A stretch of DNA of 64,000 nucleotides from the NCBI RefSeq assembly GCF_014699035.1, contig NZ_JACXAA010000008.1, positions 248,001 through 312,000 on the forward strand. The letters are read 5' to 3'. Position 1 is the stretch's first letter; every line of letters begins with the position of its first letter. Both the position numbers and the translations under genes were made by a program. Source of the stretch: Spirosoma validum (GTDB lineage Bacteria; Bacteroidota; Bacteroidia; Cytophagales; Spirosomataceae). The notes beneath the pieces are model-generated. The model ran no database searches, was not told the DNA's origin, and was given only the letters and a program-made list of their open reading frames with translations. This document shows, piece after piece, positions 8,858 to 17,720 of this stretch.

Positions 8858-8917
8858 GATTTATTTACTTTGAGTTGGTGAAACTAATTATTTTACCTGA
8901 TAAACGCAAAAAACACA

Positions 8918-9379
8918 ATGCTTGATTCACAACCAGTTGACGTAGCGGAGGAATTTAATACGATGCGAATCGAACTTGCGCGCGTTGATGATGCCTTTCA
9001 TTTCGAAGCCATTGGCACCTCGGGCGTAGCGCAACATATGGATGCGGCCACTGACATTGGTGGCCATAACGCTGGAGCCCGCCCAATGGAAATGCTGCTG
9101 ATGGGTCTGGCAGGTTGCACGGCCATCGATATCATTCTGATCTTGCAGAAACAGAAGCAGGTGATCGACGATTTTCGGCTGAAAGTTGACGGTCTCCGCG
9201 TAAAAGGGGCTACGCCCGCGCCCTTCAAAAAAATTCATATTACGTACCTTCTGAAAGGACAGATCAACCCGGATAAACTACAGCGGGCGATTGATCTTTC
9301 AATGGATAAATATTGCTCTGCAACGGCCCAGCTACGTCCATCGGCTGAGATTACGTCTTCGTTTGAGTTAAATCTATAA
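8918..9379 (+). CDS. OsmC family peroxide-detoxifying protein
   Basis: A 153-residue OsmC/Ohr-fold protein. The two redox cysteines are visible: one in LMGLAGCTAIDI (about residue 67) and the second in MDKYCSATAQL near residue 133. GGHNAGARPMEML is the conserved helix start preceding the first cysteine. Members reduce organic hydroperoxides using a Cys-Cys catalytic pair. This protein belongs to the OsmC-like branch with short strands rather than classical Ohr. It is the likely end of a short transcription unit, since a stable hairpin follows at 9387. Confidence 0.85.
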   Translation: MLDSQPVDVAEEFNTMRIELARVDDAFHFEAIGTSGVAQHMDAATDIGGHNAGARPMEMLLMGLAGCTAIDIILILQKQKQVIDDFRLKVDGLRVKGATPAPFKKIHITYLLKGQINPDKLQRAIDLSMDKYCSATAQLRPSAEITSSFELNL

Positions 9380-9386
9380 GCTGGGT

Positions 9387-9417
9387 CGCCGTCGCGAATT
9401 CAAAAACCGCGACGGCG
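9387..9417 (+). terminator. Strong G+C-rich hairpin downstream of osmC-like gene
   Basis: A 10-bp stem CGCCGTCGCG (9387-9396) / CGCGACGGCG (9408-9417) with an 11-base loop. There is no T-tract after it, so it may stop transcription inefficiently or stabilise the 3' end. Confidence 0.55.
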
Positions 9418-9525
9418 GCTCGGCTTATAGGGTGATGAATACCTATGCCTCACTTCTTCACCGGAAGTGGGGCTATTTTTTGTGTTCAGGTTTGTCATAT
9501 CCCTCGCGTCTTCCGACTTTTGTTT

Positions 9526-10320
9526 ATGCAACAGTATCACGACTTACTCCGCCACATTCTTCAGAACGGCACACGCAAAACTGATCGTACCGGTACCGGC
9601 ACCATTAGTGTATTTGGCTATCAGATGCGTTTCGATTTACAGGAAGGATTTCCGCTACTGACGACCAAAAAAGTACATACGAAGTCGATTATTCACGAAT
9701 TACTGTGGTTTATCAAAGGCGACACGAATATCAAATACCTGAAGGACAACGGTGTAAGTATCTGGGATGAATGGGCCGATGAGAACGGTGATCTGGGTCC
9801 TGTGTATGGCAGGCAGTGGCGCAGTTGGGCCGCCCCCGACGGTCGGGTGATCGATCAACTGAGCGACGTATTACGCCAGCTTAAAAATTCACCGGATTCT
9901 CGCCGGATGATTATTTCGGCCTGGAACCCGGCTGATGTGCCCAGTATGGCGTTGCCGCCCTGCCATTTGTTGATGCAGTTTTACGTAGCAGACGGGAAGC
10001 TTTCCTGCCAGCTTTACCAACGTAGTGCCGACGTATTTCTGGGCGTGCCTTTCAACATTGCCAGCTACGCCCTGTTAACAATGATGATTGCGCAGGAATG
10101 TGGTTATACGGCGCACGAATTTATCTGGACGGGCGGTGATACGCATCTGTATCTGAACCACTTGGAGCAGGTTAAAACGCAACTGTCCCGCGAGCCACGT
10201 CCGTTACCAACCATGCGTCTGAATCCGAACGTAACGTCGGTTTTTGATTTTACCTACGGCGATTTTACCCTCGAAAATTACAACCCGTATCCAGCCATTA
10301 AAGCGCCGGTGGCCGTTTAA
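9526..10320 (+). CDS. thyA: Thymidylate synthase
   Basis: Converts dUMP to dTMP with methylenetetrahydrofolate. From ATG 9526 the protein is 264 residues, the same as E. coli ThyA, and the catalytic cysteine in [12 protein letters not shown] falls at residue 146 as in E. coli. Other landmarks are [36 protein letters not shown] for phosphate binding, [18 protein letters not shown] and a C-terminus ending in the closing loop. The frame extends to 9445, but the extra 27 residues are not part of the family. No folA is visible nearby. Confidence 0.96.
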   Translation: MQQYHDLLRHILQNGTRKTDRTGTGTISVFGYQMRFDLQEGFPLLTTKKVHTKSIIHELLWFIKGDTNIKYLKDNGVSIWDEWADENGDLGPVYGRQWRSWAAPDGRVIDQLSDVLRQLKNSPDSRRMIISAWNPADVPSMALPPCHLLMQFYVADGKLSCQLYQRSADVFLGVPFNIASYALLTMMIAQECGYTAHEFIWTGGDTHLYLNHLEQVKTQLSREPRPLPTMRLNPNVTSVFDFTYGDFTLENYNPYPAIKAPVAV

Positions 10321-10329
10321 ATAACGATA

Positions 10330-10896
10330 ATGGAGTATTACAAGCAAGTCTTTGATCAGCCTGACAACGTAGTGGATCGTTGGGTTGGTCAGGAGTTTGA
10401 ACAATGCCTGTTTAGAAAGCTGGATTTATCCCGCGTTGCGTTCACCGACTCGAACTTCATCAATTGCCGGTTTGAAGACTGTACACTAACGAGAGCGGAG
10501 TTGAAAAACACGAAGCTTTACGACGTCAGCTTTCTTAACTGCAAACTGGCGCATGTAGATTTTGGCCTTTGCAATGCGTTTGGGTTTCACGTCGATTTCC
10601 AGGAATGTCAACTCGATTACACTGTTTTTCTGAATCGGAAACTGAAAAAGGCTCGTTTTATAGAGTGCTCACTGAAAGAAGCGCATTTCGTAAAATGCGA
10701 GCTGACGGGGAGTGTGTTTAAAGACTGTAACCTTGAATTCGCCAGGTTTGAGGACAACAATCTGACGCAGGTCGATTTCTCCAGTTCGTACAATCTGGAG
10801 CTTGATCCGGATGATAATAAAGTGAAAAAAGCCCGGTTATCGCTGCATAACTTACCCGGGCTTTTGACAAAATATGATCTGGTAATCAGTAAATAA
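10330..10896 (+). CDS. Pentapeptide repeat protein
   Basis: A 188-residue protein made largely of pentapeptide repeats (A/C-D/N-L/F-x-x) from about residue 25 to 155, for example the run LDLSRVAFTDSNFINCRFED. These form a right-handed quadrilateral beta-helix. The repeats are Cys-rich at the fifth position. Relatives include Qnr/MfpA DNA-gyrase protectors, but many are of unknown role, and the short length and divergent C-terminus argue against calling it Qnr. It starts 9 bases after thyA and is likely co-transcribed with it. Confidence 0.85.
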   Translation: MEYYKQVFDQPDNVVDRWVGQEFEQCLFRKLDLSRVAFTDSNFINCRFEDCTLTRAELKNTKLYDVSFLNCKLAHVDFGLCNAFGFHVDFQECQLDYTVFLNRKLKKARFIECSLKEAHFVKCELTGSVFKDCNLEFARFEDNNLTQVDFSSSYNLELDPDDNKVKKARLSLHNLPGLLTKYDLVISK

Positions 10897-10923
10897 GACG
10901 TAGCGGTTTTCGAAACCTATTTC

Positions 10924-11232
10924 TCAGGCCCGCTGACTAAGCAACTTCTGGTATTCTTCTTCGATCATAGACCGTTCGTTACCGCCCCGGTAAACGTGGA
11001 AGTAATGCGACGCCAGCCCAATTCCCCAGCCAAGCATCGGGAAAATCGGCCAGGGGAAAATCCAGTGTCTATAACCGTCTGAATTGAATGCAAAAGTGGT
11101 AAAGGCCCAGATTAGCCATAATCCAGAATTGACAAGTAAATAACTCTGTAGATGCATCCGAAAGCCGACGCGGGCTTTGGCTTGTTTCCATAAATAAGCG
11201 TCGCGTTCAGGGGTGTTTTGTGTCGGTTCCAT
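10924..11232 (-). CDS. 2TM domain protein
   Basis: A 102-residue protein of the 2TM-domain type common in Bacteroidota. A charged N-terminus (AYLWKQAKARVGFRMHLQSY) leads into hydrophobic segment one (LVNSGLWLIWAFTTFAF), a loop ending in WIFPWPIFPMLGWGIGLASHYFHVY, and a charged tail (MIEEEYQKLL). The W-P-IFP-LGWGIGL signature and the histidines of HYFHVY are typical. It is found alone or fused to sensor kinases elsewhere; here it stands alone and converges on the pentapeptide gene. Confidence 0.85.
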   Translation of the reverse strand: MEPTQNTPERDAYLWKQAKARVGFRMHLQSYLLVNSGLWLIWAFTTFAFNSDGYRHWIFPWPIFPMLGWGIGLASHYFHVYRGGNERSMIEEEYQKLLSQRA

Positions 11233-11366
11233 AGAAAGTTAATGAGCGTTTTAGGATTAATTCGGTCGATTAAGCCGCCGATGAAGTAAAGGTAGTTTAC
11301 CCGGCTATCGAAGTTCTCTAAAATCTGACCGATTCCCTAACTTGCGGAGTAAATGACCATTTTCCG

Positions 11367-13070
11367 ATGACCAATTCCGAAATCGTTGACCTGCTCGAAC
11401 TAACCGGCCGGTTGATGGAACTTCACGACCGGGACGCATTTAAGACCCGATCGTTCCAGACAGCCGCCTTTAATTTAGATAAATCCACCGCCGACCTCGC
11501 CAATTTACCGGTTGAGGAACTGGTGAAATTACCAGGCATTGGAAAATCCGTCGCTCAGAAAATTCGGGAGATCGCCGAGACGGGCCGTTTGACCGATCTC
11601 GATGAATTGCTTGCGCAAACACCCGAAGGTGTCCTGGATATGTTTCGCATCAAAGGATTGGGCGTCAAGAAAGTGCGTACCCTCTGGCACGAACTGGGCA
11701 TCGATAATCTCCGCGATTTACAACAGGCAGGCGAAAATGGTGAAATTGCCAAAATCAAAGGATTTGGGGCCAGTACGCAGGAGAAGATTCTGGCAGCTCT
11801 GGAATTTTTACAGGAGCAACAGGGTAAAGTCAGAATGGATAAAGCGGCTCTGATAGCCAATCTGTTACGTGATGAACTAACGAAACATTTCGATCGGGTT
11901 GAAATCAGCGGGCAAGTTCGCCGAAAAGCACAGGAAGTCGATACGGTGCAATTGCTGATACAAACCAGCGATCCTGTATCAGCTATGCTAACGCTTAGCC
12001 AATTGCCTAACCTGACGCAAAACGAACTTGACTCGTCGCCATTTGTCTGGCGGGGTAAACTCAACGGCTTTGATGTGCTGGTCGAGTTGCTGCTGTATCC
12101 CGCCGAACAGATTGACCGTCAGTTATTTATTCAAACGGCCGGTGAACCGCATCTTCAGCAGGTCGGAGTAGGGGGCGTAACGTTACTGCAGGTGGCTTAT
12201 GCCTCGCCTGACGTAACAGAGCCCGCTATCTACGAGCGAGCGGGTTTACCGTATATCGTGCCTGAAATGCGGGAGGATGACTTTGCTTTTCGCTGGGCCA
12301 GTCGCCATCAGAACGATGAACTCGTTACGTGGGACGACCTGCGCGGTACGCTTCACAATCATAGCACCTGGTCGGATGGTAAGCAGTCGATAGCCGCTAT
12401 GGCTGCTTATTGTCGTGAGCTGGGTCTAACCTATTTTGGTATTGCTGATCACTCGAAAACCGCTACGTATGCCCACGGCCTGAGTGTTGAACAGATTCAG
12501 GTCCAGCAGGCTGAAGTTGATCAGCTTAACCAGAGTTTCGGTACGGACTTTCGCATTTTCAAAGGGATTGAATCCGATATTTTGGGTGATGGTTCGCTGG
12601 ATTACGACGACGCTACGTTAGCTACGTTCGATTATGTAGTGGCTTCGGTGCATCAAACTCTGACCATGTCGCTCGAAAAAGCGACGACGCGGTTATTGCG
12701 GGCCATCGAAAACCCGTACACGACCATTCTTGGGCACCCAACAGGTCGGTTATTACTCGCTCGTGAAGGCTATCCCATCGACCACCGCGCCATCATCGAT
12801 GCCTGCGCCGAGCACAACGTAGTGATTGAAATCAACGCCAGTCCTTACCGGCTCGACATCGACTGGCGCTGGATCGATTACGCGATCCAACAAGGCGTCA
12901 TGCTAAGCATCAACCCCGACGCACACGATCTGGCTGGTTTATTGGACATGCATTACGGCGTCGCCATCGGGCGTAAAGGCGGTCTAACCAAAGCCATGAC
13001 GTTTAATACGTTAACACTGGAAGAGATGAACGAATATCTGCAACAAAGGCGGGCACAGATAGGTAAGTAG
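11367..13070 (+). CDS. polX: PolX family protein (polymerase site degenerate, PHP domain intact)
   Basis: A 567-residue PolX protein with the usual order: helix-hairpin-helix (LVKLPGIGKSVAQKI, residues 53-67, and a second near 95-105), a polX nucleotidyltransferase region (about 150-320) and a PHP domain (about 326-560). PHP metal ligands are visible: LHNHSTWSDG (329-338), ADHSK (360-364), GIESDI (400-405), ASVH (426-429), GHPTGR (456-461), NPDAH (516-520). The polymerase motif GSxRRx(6)DxD is instead GQVRRKAQEVDTVQ, keeping one aspartate (D192) and losing the second. It may therefore act only as a PHP 3'-5' exonuclease or phosphoesterase. Confidence 0.9.
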   Translation: MTNSEIVDLLELTGRLMELHDRDAFKTRSFQTAAFNLDKSTADLANLPVEELVKLPGIGKSVAQKIREIAETGRLTDLDELLAQTPEGVLDMFRIKGLGVKKVRTLWHELGIDNLRDLQQAGENGEIAKIKGFGASTQEKILAALEFLQEQQGKVRMDKAALIANLLRDELTKHFDRVEISGQVRRKAQEVDTVQLLIQTSDPVSAMLTLSQLPNLTQNELDSSPFVWRGKLNGFDVLVELLLYPAEQIDRQLFIQTAGEPHLQQVGVGGVTLLQVAYASPDVTEPAIYERAGLPYIVPEMREDDFAFRWASRHQNDELVTWDDLRGTLHNHSTWSDGKQSIAAMAAYCRELGLTYFGIADHSKTATYAHGLSVEQIQVQQAEVDQLNQSFGTDFRIFKGIESDILGDGSLDYDDATLATFDYVVASVHQTLTMSLEKATTRLLRAIENPYTTILGHPTGRLLLAREGYPIDHRAIIDACAEHNVVIEINASPYRLDIDWRWIDYAIQQGVMLSINPDAHDLAGLLDMHYGVAIGRKGGLTKAMTFNTLTLEEMNEYLQQRRAQIGK

Positions 13071-13071
13071 A
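13053..13071 (+). repeat. Direct repeat, proximal copy (3' end of polX)
   Basis: GCACAGATAGGTAAGTAGA, spanning the codons AQIGK-stop of polX plus one base. An identical 19-base copy is at 15158-15176, on the far side of the RloA/RloB cassette. Confidence 0.9.
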
Positions 13072-13083
13072 GGACAACAATAA

Positions 13084-13130
13084 AAAAACGACGTAACTAT
13101 GAGAATTTTTCTCATAGTTACGTCGTTTTT
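13084..13130 (+). terminator. Perfect 22-bp palindromic terminator after polX
   Basis: The arms at 13084-13105 and 13109-13130 are perfectly complementary over 22 bp with a 3-base loop. One arm starts with five A and the other ends with five T, so it can stop transcription from either side. It insulates polX from the RloA gene. Confidence 0.9.
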
Positions 13131-13173
13131 CAGTTAAGACGTAGATTTTATAATCTTTTACGTTTTGAATCTT

Positions 13174-14454
13174 ATGCTTATTGAATTCAGCGTCGGCAAT
13201 TTTCTTTCCATCAAAGACCGACAAACTCTTCGTTTGGATGCCTCGTCAATTACAGAACACCGTGACCAGTTGATTGATGCCGGACGCTACAAGCTGCTAC
13301 GTAGTGCTGTTATTTATGGAGCCAACGCAAGTGGTAAGTCAAATATTCTGAGAGCCATTGAAACGTTAAATCGCATTGTAGTTACTTCAGCAGCAAGTTC
13401 CTCTACAACTGAAATTGAGGTCGAACCATTTCTACTTAGTACTGAAACCGAAGGAAAACCGAGTGCTTTTGAAATACTGTTTTTGCTTGACGGAATTCGA
13501 TATCGCTATGGTTTTGAGATTGATAGAAAAGCAGTAAAAGCGGAATGGCTGTTTATGGCCCGTAAAGAAAAAGAAAAGCCGCTTTTTCTTCGGGAGGCAA
13601 ATGGGATTGAAGTGTTTAAAGATTTTAAAGAGGGCAACGGGTTAGAAGAAAGAACCCGTGATAATGCATTATTTCTGGCTATTTGCGACCAATTTAATGG
13701 TGTGATAGCGAAGCGAGTAATAGCTTGGTTCAATAAATGGTTACCCATATCTGGTTTAGGCCACGACAGGTACAGAAAATTTCTATTTAATTTATTAGAT
13801 GAACCAGTAGCGAGAGAAGATTTAGTTGGTTTGGTAAAGCAGCTTAATTTAGGATTTTCCAATATTCTGCTTCAAAAAGAAAAGATAGACATCGACAATG
13901 AATTCTTGTCAAGATTTTCGGAGGAAAATAAACATAAGTTTTTTGATTTAGTCGAAGGGGAGCTTACTTCAGGTATAAAGACGATTCATAAGAAATATAA
14001 TTTTGATTATGAACCTGTTGAGAATGTAATCTTTGATTTGGGTATGCATGAATCTGCAGGCACTAACAAATTTTTCGACTTATTAGCTCCTATTTATTTA
14101 ATCTTAACCAAGGGCGGAATTTTAATAGTTGATGAACTTGATGCTAAACTACATCCATTGATGACGCAAGCTATTATTCGACTGTTTAACAATCCTGAAC
14201 TAAATCCTAATAACGCTCAATTAATTTTTGCTACACACGATACGAATCTATTATCTGCAAAACTGTTTCGGCGCGACCAGATTTACTTTACTGAAAAAGA
14301 CCGGTACGGTGCGACCAGTTTGTACTCGTTAGTTGAATATCAAGAAGAAGACGGAACGAAAGTACGTAAAGACCGGTCCTTTGAGGAGGATTACATTCGG
14401 GGACGTTACGGCGCTATCCCCTTCATTGGCGATCTATCGAAAATGGCATCTTGA
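13174..14454 (+). CDS. RloA/AbiLi-type AAA15 family ATPase (putative phage defence)
   Basis: A 426-residue SMC/ABC-like AAA ATPase of the COG1106/RloA type. Motifs: N-terminal MLIEFSVGNFLSIKD, Walker A GANASGKSN (49-57), signature-like SAGTNKFF near 294, Walker B ILIVDELD (316-323) followed by AKLHPLM, and the switch His in FATHDT (352-357). The C-terminal FEEDYIRGRYGAIPF is characteristic of RloA/AbiLi. It is paired by a one-base overlap with an RloB-like partner. Such pairs (AbiL; compare AriA-AriB of PARIS) are anti-phage abortive systems in which the ATPase senses infection. ATG 13174 replaces a TTG at 13165. Codons are visibly A+T-rich compared with polX. Confidence 0.85.
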   Translation: MLIEFSVGNFLSIKDRQTLRLDASSITEHRDQLIDAGRYKLLRSAVIYGANASGKSNILRAIETLNRIVVTSAASSSTTEIEVEPFLLSTETEGKPSAFEILFLLDGIRYRYGFEIDRKAVKAEWLFMARKEKEKPLFLREANGIEVFKDFKEGNGLEERTRDNALFLAICDQFNGVIAKRVIAWFNKWLPISGLGHDRYRKFLFNLLDEPVAREDLVGLVKQLNLGFSNILLQKEKIDIDNEFLSRFSEENKHKFFDLVEGELTSGIKTIHKKYNFDYEPVENVIFDLGMHESAGTNKFFDLLAPIYLILTKGGILIVDELDAKLHPLMTQAIIRLFNNPELNPNNAQLIFATHDTNLLSAKLFRRDQIYFTEKDRYGATSLYSLVEYQEEDGTKVRKDRSFEEDYIRGRYGAIPFIGDLSKMAS

Positions 14455-15131
14455 TGGCTCGGAAAGCGAAAATTGATAATTCCAAACTGAAACGGTTTGC
14501 TCGCAAAGAGACGAGCCGTAAACAGGATTTTCGAGCTAAACGACGTTTTTTTCTAATTGTGTGCGAGGGTGCTAAAACGGAGCCTAACTACTTCCGAGGC
14601 CTTGAAAAGAATTTGCCGCCAGGCGTTGTCAATACAATTGAATTAGCCATTGAAGGCGAAGGTCACAACACGTTAACCGTCATACAGGATGCAATCAATG
14701 CCAAAAAACGACTGGAGAATCAGGGAAGGATAATAGACGAAGTTTGGACTGTATTCGACCGGGATAGTTTCCCTGATCAAAATTTTAATAACGCGATTTT
14801 TAAAGGGCAAGCTCTCGGCGTTCATTGCGCCTGGACAAACGAAGCTTTTGAATTATGGTATCTACTTCACTTCCAGTTCTTCCAAAATGGAATGTCTCGT
14901 ACTGATTATAAAGCAGTTATTGAGCGAGAACTGTCACAAAGAATAGGACAGCCTTATAATTACGAGAAGAACAACAAGGATATGTTTACGCTTCTTCAGA
15001 AGTACGGCGATATAAAGCAAGCTATGGCACGAGCTAAAAATCTGGAAGCTGTCTTTGCTGGACGAACCGATTATGCGAATCACAACCCGTGTACGAAAGT
15101 ATATGAGCTACTAGAGAAATTAGGCTTTTAA
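14454..15131 (+). CDS. RloB/AbiLii-type Toprim-like effector
   Basis: A 225-residue RloB-family protein. A basic N-terminus (about 30 residues) precedes FFLIVCEGAKTEPNYF, whose Glu38 corresponds to the first acidic residue of a Toprim-like site; VFDRDSF (D102, D104) provides the DxD pair; NEAFELWYLLHF (129-140) is the family's signature. The likely role is the nuclease or nucleotide-processing effector controlled by the upstream ATPase. The start ATG overlaps the RloA stop by one base (TGATG), implying translational coupling; a TTG three bases earlier is the alternative. Confidence 0.82.
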   Translation: MARKAKIDNSKLKRFARKETSRKQDFRAKRRFFLIVCEGAKTEPNYFRGLEKNLPPGVVNTIELAIEGEGHNTLTVIQDAINAKKRLENQGRIIDEVWTVFDRDSFPDQNFNNAIFKGQALGVHCAWTNEAFELWYLLHFQFFQNGMSRTDYKAVIERELSQRIGQPYNYEKNNKDMFTLLQKYGDIKQAMARAKNLEAVFAGRTDYANHNPCTKVYELLEKLGF

Positions 15132-15157
15132 CAGTAAAGCACCTTCAACAGCATCAA

Positions 15158-15176
15158 GCACAGATAGGTAAGTAGA
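15158..15176 (+). repeat. Direct repeat, distal copy (polX tail remnant)
   Basis: Identical to 13053-13071. In the polX reading frame 15143-15175 reads LQQHQAQIGK-stop, against LQQRRAQIGK-stop in the intact gene. The copy is therefore a slightly diverged duplicate of the polX 3' end with no gene attached. Confidence 0.88.
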
Positions 15177-15308
15177 TTCTCAACTATAAATTAATTGTCA
15201 GTTAAGAATCTGGAAAAATAGGGTAAATCAGGCGGATTAACCCTTTAGCTTATTGACAGGTAGCTCCGTTAAGTAAGAGCGGCTTCCGCAGTTTCTTAAT
15301 CCGGCTAT

Positions 15309-17720
15309 ATGCGCCTTATCGGCTTACTGTGGCTATCGTTTTTTCTACTCAACGGAACGATGGCCCAACAACGAACAACCTCAAACGGACCGTCGCCAAC
15401 ATTTTCGGCGACGGGTTATGTGCGGGATGCCAAAACGGGTAAACCGATTCAGAGCGTCAATATCGTTGTGTTGAATGTATCGAAAGGCTACGTAACGGCA
15501 AAAGATGGGTTTTACATCGTTCAGCTTCCTCCTGGTAAATATATTTTGCGTTTCTCGCACGTAGGCTACCGGCCCCGCCAGGATACAATCTCACTGCAAC
15601 AAACGCTCTTCCGTGAAATTACGATGGAAGATGATGCGAAGGATCTGGAGGAGGTAGTCGTCACGAGCGAGACGCCCGACCGTAACGTACGAAAGGTTGA
15701 AATCGGCGTGTCGCAATTGACGATACGTAGCATCCGGCGGATTCCGCCGTTAATGGGCGAAGTCGACATTGTTCGGAGTTTGCTGCTGCTTCCAGGCGTG
15801 ACGACGGTAGGAGAGGGGGCACCCGGATTTAACGTTCGGGGCGGCAGTGCTGATCAGAACCTGATCCTGTTCGATGATGCGCCCGTATTCAATTCGAGTC
15901 ACCTGATGGGTTTTTTCTCGGTGTTCAATCCCGACGTTGTACGCGACGTAACGCTGAACCGGGGGGGCATAGCGGCTGCATATGGCGGGCGGGCGTCTTC
16001 GGTGCTGGATGTGAAAATTAAGGAGCCTGATGCCGAAAAATGGGGTATCAATGGTGGAATTGGGCTGATTTCGAGCCGGTTGGGTGTAGAAGGGCCAATC
16101 ATTAAAAATAAACTTTCGTTTCTGGCGGCAGCACGGGCGTCGTTCAGTGATTTTCTGTTCAAACTGGCTCCTCCGAACCTGATTGGCACGAAAGCCAATT
16201 TCTACGACGTAACGACCAAACTTAAATATCAACCCAGCGAGAAACACACGATCACCCTGACGGGCTATCTGAGTAAAGATGTTTTCAAACTGGCGTCCGA
16301 TTCGCTGTCAGGGCAGGAGATCAATGCCTCGTCGACGGAATTCAATTACCAGACGATGAATGCGGTTCTCCGCTGGAATTACTTCATGAGCAAGCAGGTG
16401 AATCTGGCTACGTCAGTTATTCTGAGTCGTTACCGGGCCGATCTGTCTTCTGCTGACTCGGCCAATGCTTTTCAGCTTGAATCAGGAATATTGCATCGAC
16501 AAGTCAAATCCGATTTGACCTACACGCCAAACGAAAATCATCAATGGCAGGCAGGAGTAAGCGCCATCGATTATCTGGTTCAACCTAACACTAGAACGCC
16601 CGGTCTGTTCTCCAACGTACTGCCAATTGACCTTGCCCGCGAACGAGCCTATGAACTGGCAGCCTACATCCAGGACGAGTGGAATCTCAATGCCGACGTT
16701 TCGGTAATTGCCGGACTACGCTATTCAGCGCTATTGAATCGGGGGCCAGCCACAGTACGAACGTATCAGGAAAACGGACCCCGGCAGGACGAAACCGTTA
16801 CGTCGGTGCAGAACTACGAAGCCAGTAAAACGTACCACTCGGCGGGTGGGTTGGAACCCCGACTGGCCGTACGCTGGTCAGTCGGCGAGGGAAAGGCCAT
16901 TAAGGTAGGTTACAGCCGACTGCGTCAGTACATTCAGCAGGTGACGAACACAACAGCTGCGTTACCGACCTCGCGCTGGCACCTAAGTGATACGCATACG
17001 AAACCAACGATTGCTGATCAATGGTCCTTAGGGTACTTCCATAATACGTCTGACAATGCCATCGAAGCCTCGGGGGAGGTGTATTACAAAACCCTGATGA
17101 ATGCCATTGATTATAGGGATGGGGCTGAGCTGCAACTGACGCAAGCAGTTGAAACGCAGATCGTACAGGGCCATGGCCGGGCGTACGGAGTTGAAGGTTT
17201 GCTACGTAAAAACAAGGGTCGCTGGACGGGTTTCATGAGCTATACCTACGCCCGTACGTTCCTGACCATGAACAGCCCCTACATCAGTGAGCAGGTAAAC
17301 AACGGAAATCCATATCCGGCTAATTACGATAAACCGCATACTCTGAACGTACTGGCGACCCATCGACCTACAACCTGGTTCAGTATGTCACTGAATTTTA
17401 CCTATAGCACAGGCCGCCCAACGACACAGCCATCCGCCATTGCCAGAGTAGCGGGTGTACTTGTACCGATTTACCTGGATCGGAATCAGCAGCGGGTGCC
17501 TGCTTATCATCGGCTCGATTTTTCGATGACATTTGAGCAAAATCCACTCAAGAAAAAACGGAACCAAAGCAGCTGGGTTTTCTCCATTTATAATGTTTAT
17601 GCCCACAAAAACGCCTATTCAGTCTTTTATAAATTGAGTCCGGCTTCGTCCGCGGATGCGTATAAACTGTCCATTTTTGGAACGGCCTTTCCGTCGCTCA
17701 CCTACAATTTTAAATTCTAA
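15309..17720 (+). CDS. TonB-dependent receptor with carboxypeptidase-like N-domain
   Basis: An 803-residue outer-membrane receptor. A signal peptide (to TMAQ, residue about 20) is followed by a CarboxypepD_reg-like domain (GYVRDAKTGKPIQSVNIVV to about 115) and a plug domain with GFNVRGGSADQNLILFDDAPV (about 170-195). The C-terminal beta-barrel runs to a terminal aromatic (YNFKF). Substrate is unknown; the partner DUF4249 lipoprotein begins at the last base of the stop codon, so the pair is translationally coupled. This gene order is typical of Bacteroidota nutrient-uptake pairs distinct from SusC/SusD. ATG 15309 gives the signal peptide. Confidence 0.9.
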   Translation: MRLIGLLWLSFFLLNGTMAQQRTTSNGPSPTFSATGYVRDAKTGKPIQSVNIVVLNVSKGYVTAKDGFYIVQLPPGKYILRFSHVGYRPRQDTISLQQTLFREITMEDDAKDLEEVVVTSETPDRNVRKVEIGVSQLTIRSIRRIPPLMGEVDIVRSLLLLPGVTTVGEGAPGFNVRGGSADQNLILFDDAPVFNSSHLMGFFSVFNPDVVRDVTLNRGGIAAAYGGRASSVLDVKIKEPDAEKWGINGGIGLISSRLGVEGPIIKNKLSFLAAARASFSDFLFKLAPPNLIGTKANFYDVTTKLKYQPSEKHTITLTGYLSKDVFKLASDSLSGQEINASSTEFNYQTMNAVLRWNYFMSKQVNLATSVILSRYRADLSSADSANAFQLESGILHRQVKSDLTYTPNENHQWQAGVSAIDYLVQPNTRTPGLFSNVLPIDLARERAYELAAYIQDEWNLNADVSVIAGLRYSALLNRGPATVRTYQENGPRQDETVTSVQNYEASKTYHSAGGLEPRLAVRWSVGEGKAIKVGYSRLRQYIQQVTNTTAALPTSRWHLSDTHTKPTIADQWSLGYFHNTSDNAIEASGEVYYKTLMNAIDYRDGAELQLTQAVETQIVQGHGRAYGVEGLLRKNKGRWTGFMSYTYARTFLTMNSPYISEQVNNGNPYPANYDKPHTLNVLATHRPTTWFSMSLNFTYSTGRPTTQPSAIARVAGVLVPIYLDRNQQRVPAYHRLDFSMTFEQNPLKKKRNQSSWVFSIYNVYAHKNAYSVFYKLSPASSADAYKLSIFGTAFPSLTYNFKF

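Noticed and set aside
10330-10896. Qnr-type quinolone-protection gene
   Set aside because: Only the generic pentapeptide repeat is shared; length and the C-terminus differ, and the fold alone does not show gyrase protection.
13165-13174. TTG start for the RloA-like protein and a nearby TACGTTTTG promoter
   Set aside because: The ATG 9 bases downstream gives the canonical MLIEF start; the promoter-like sequence has one base too many and no -33 element.
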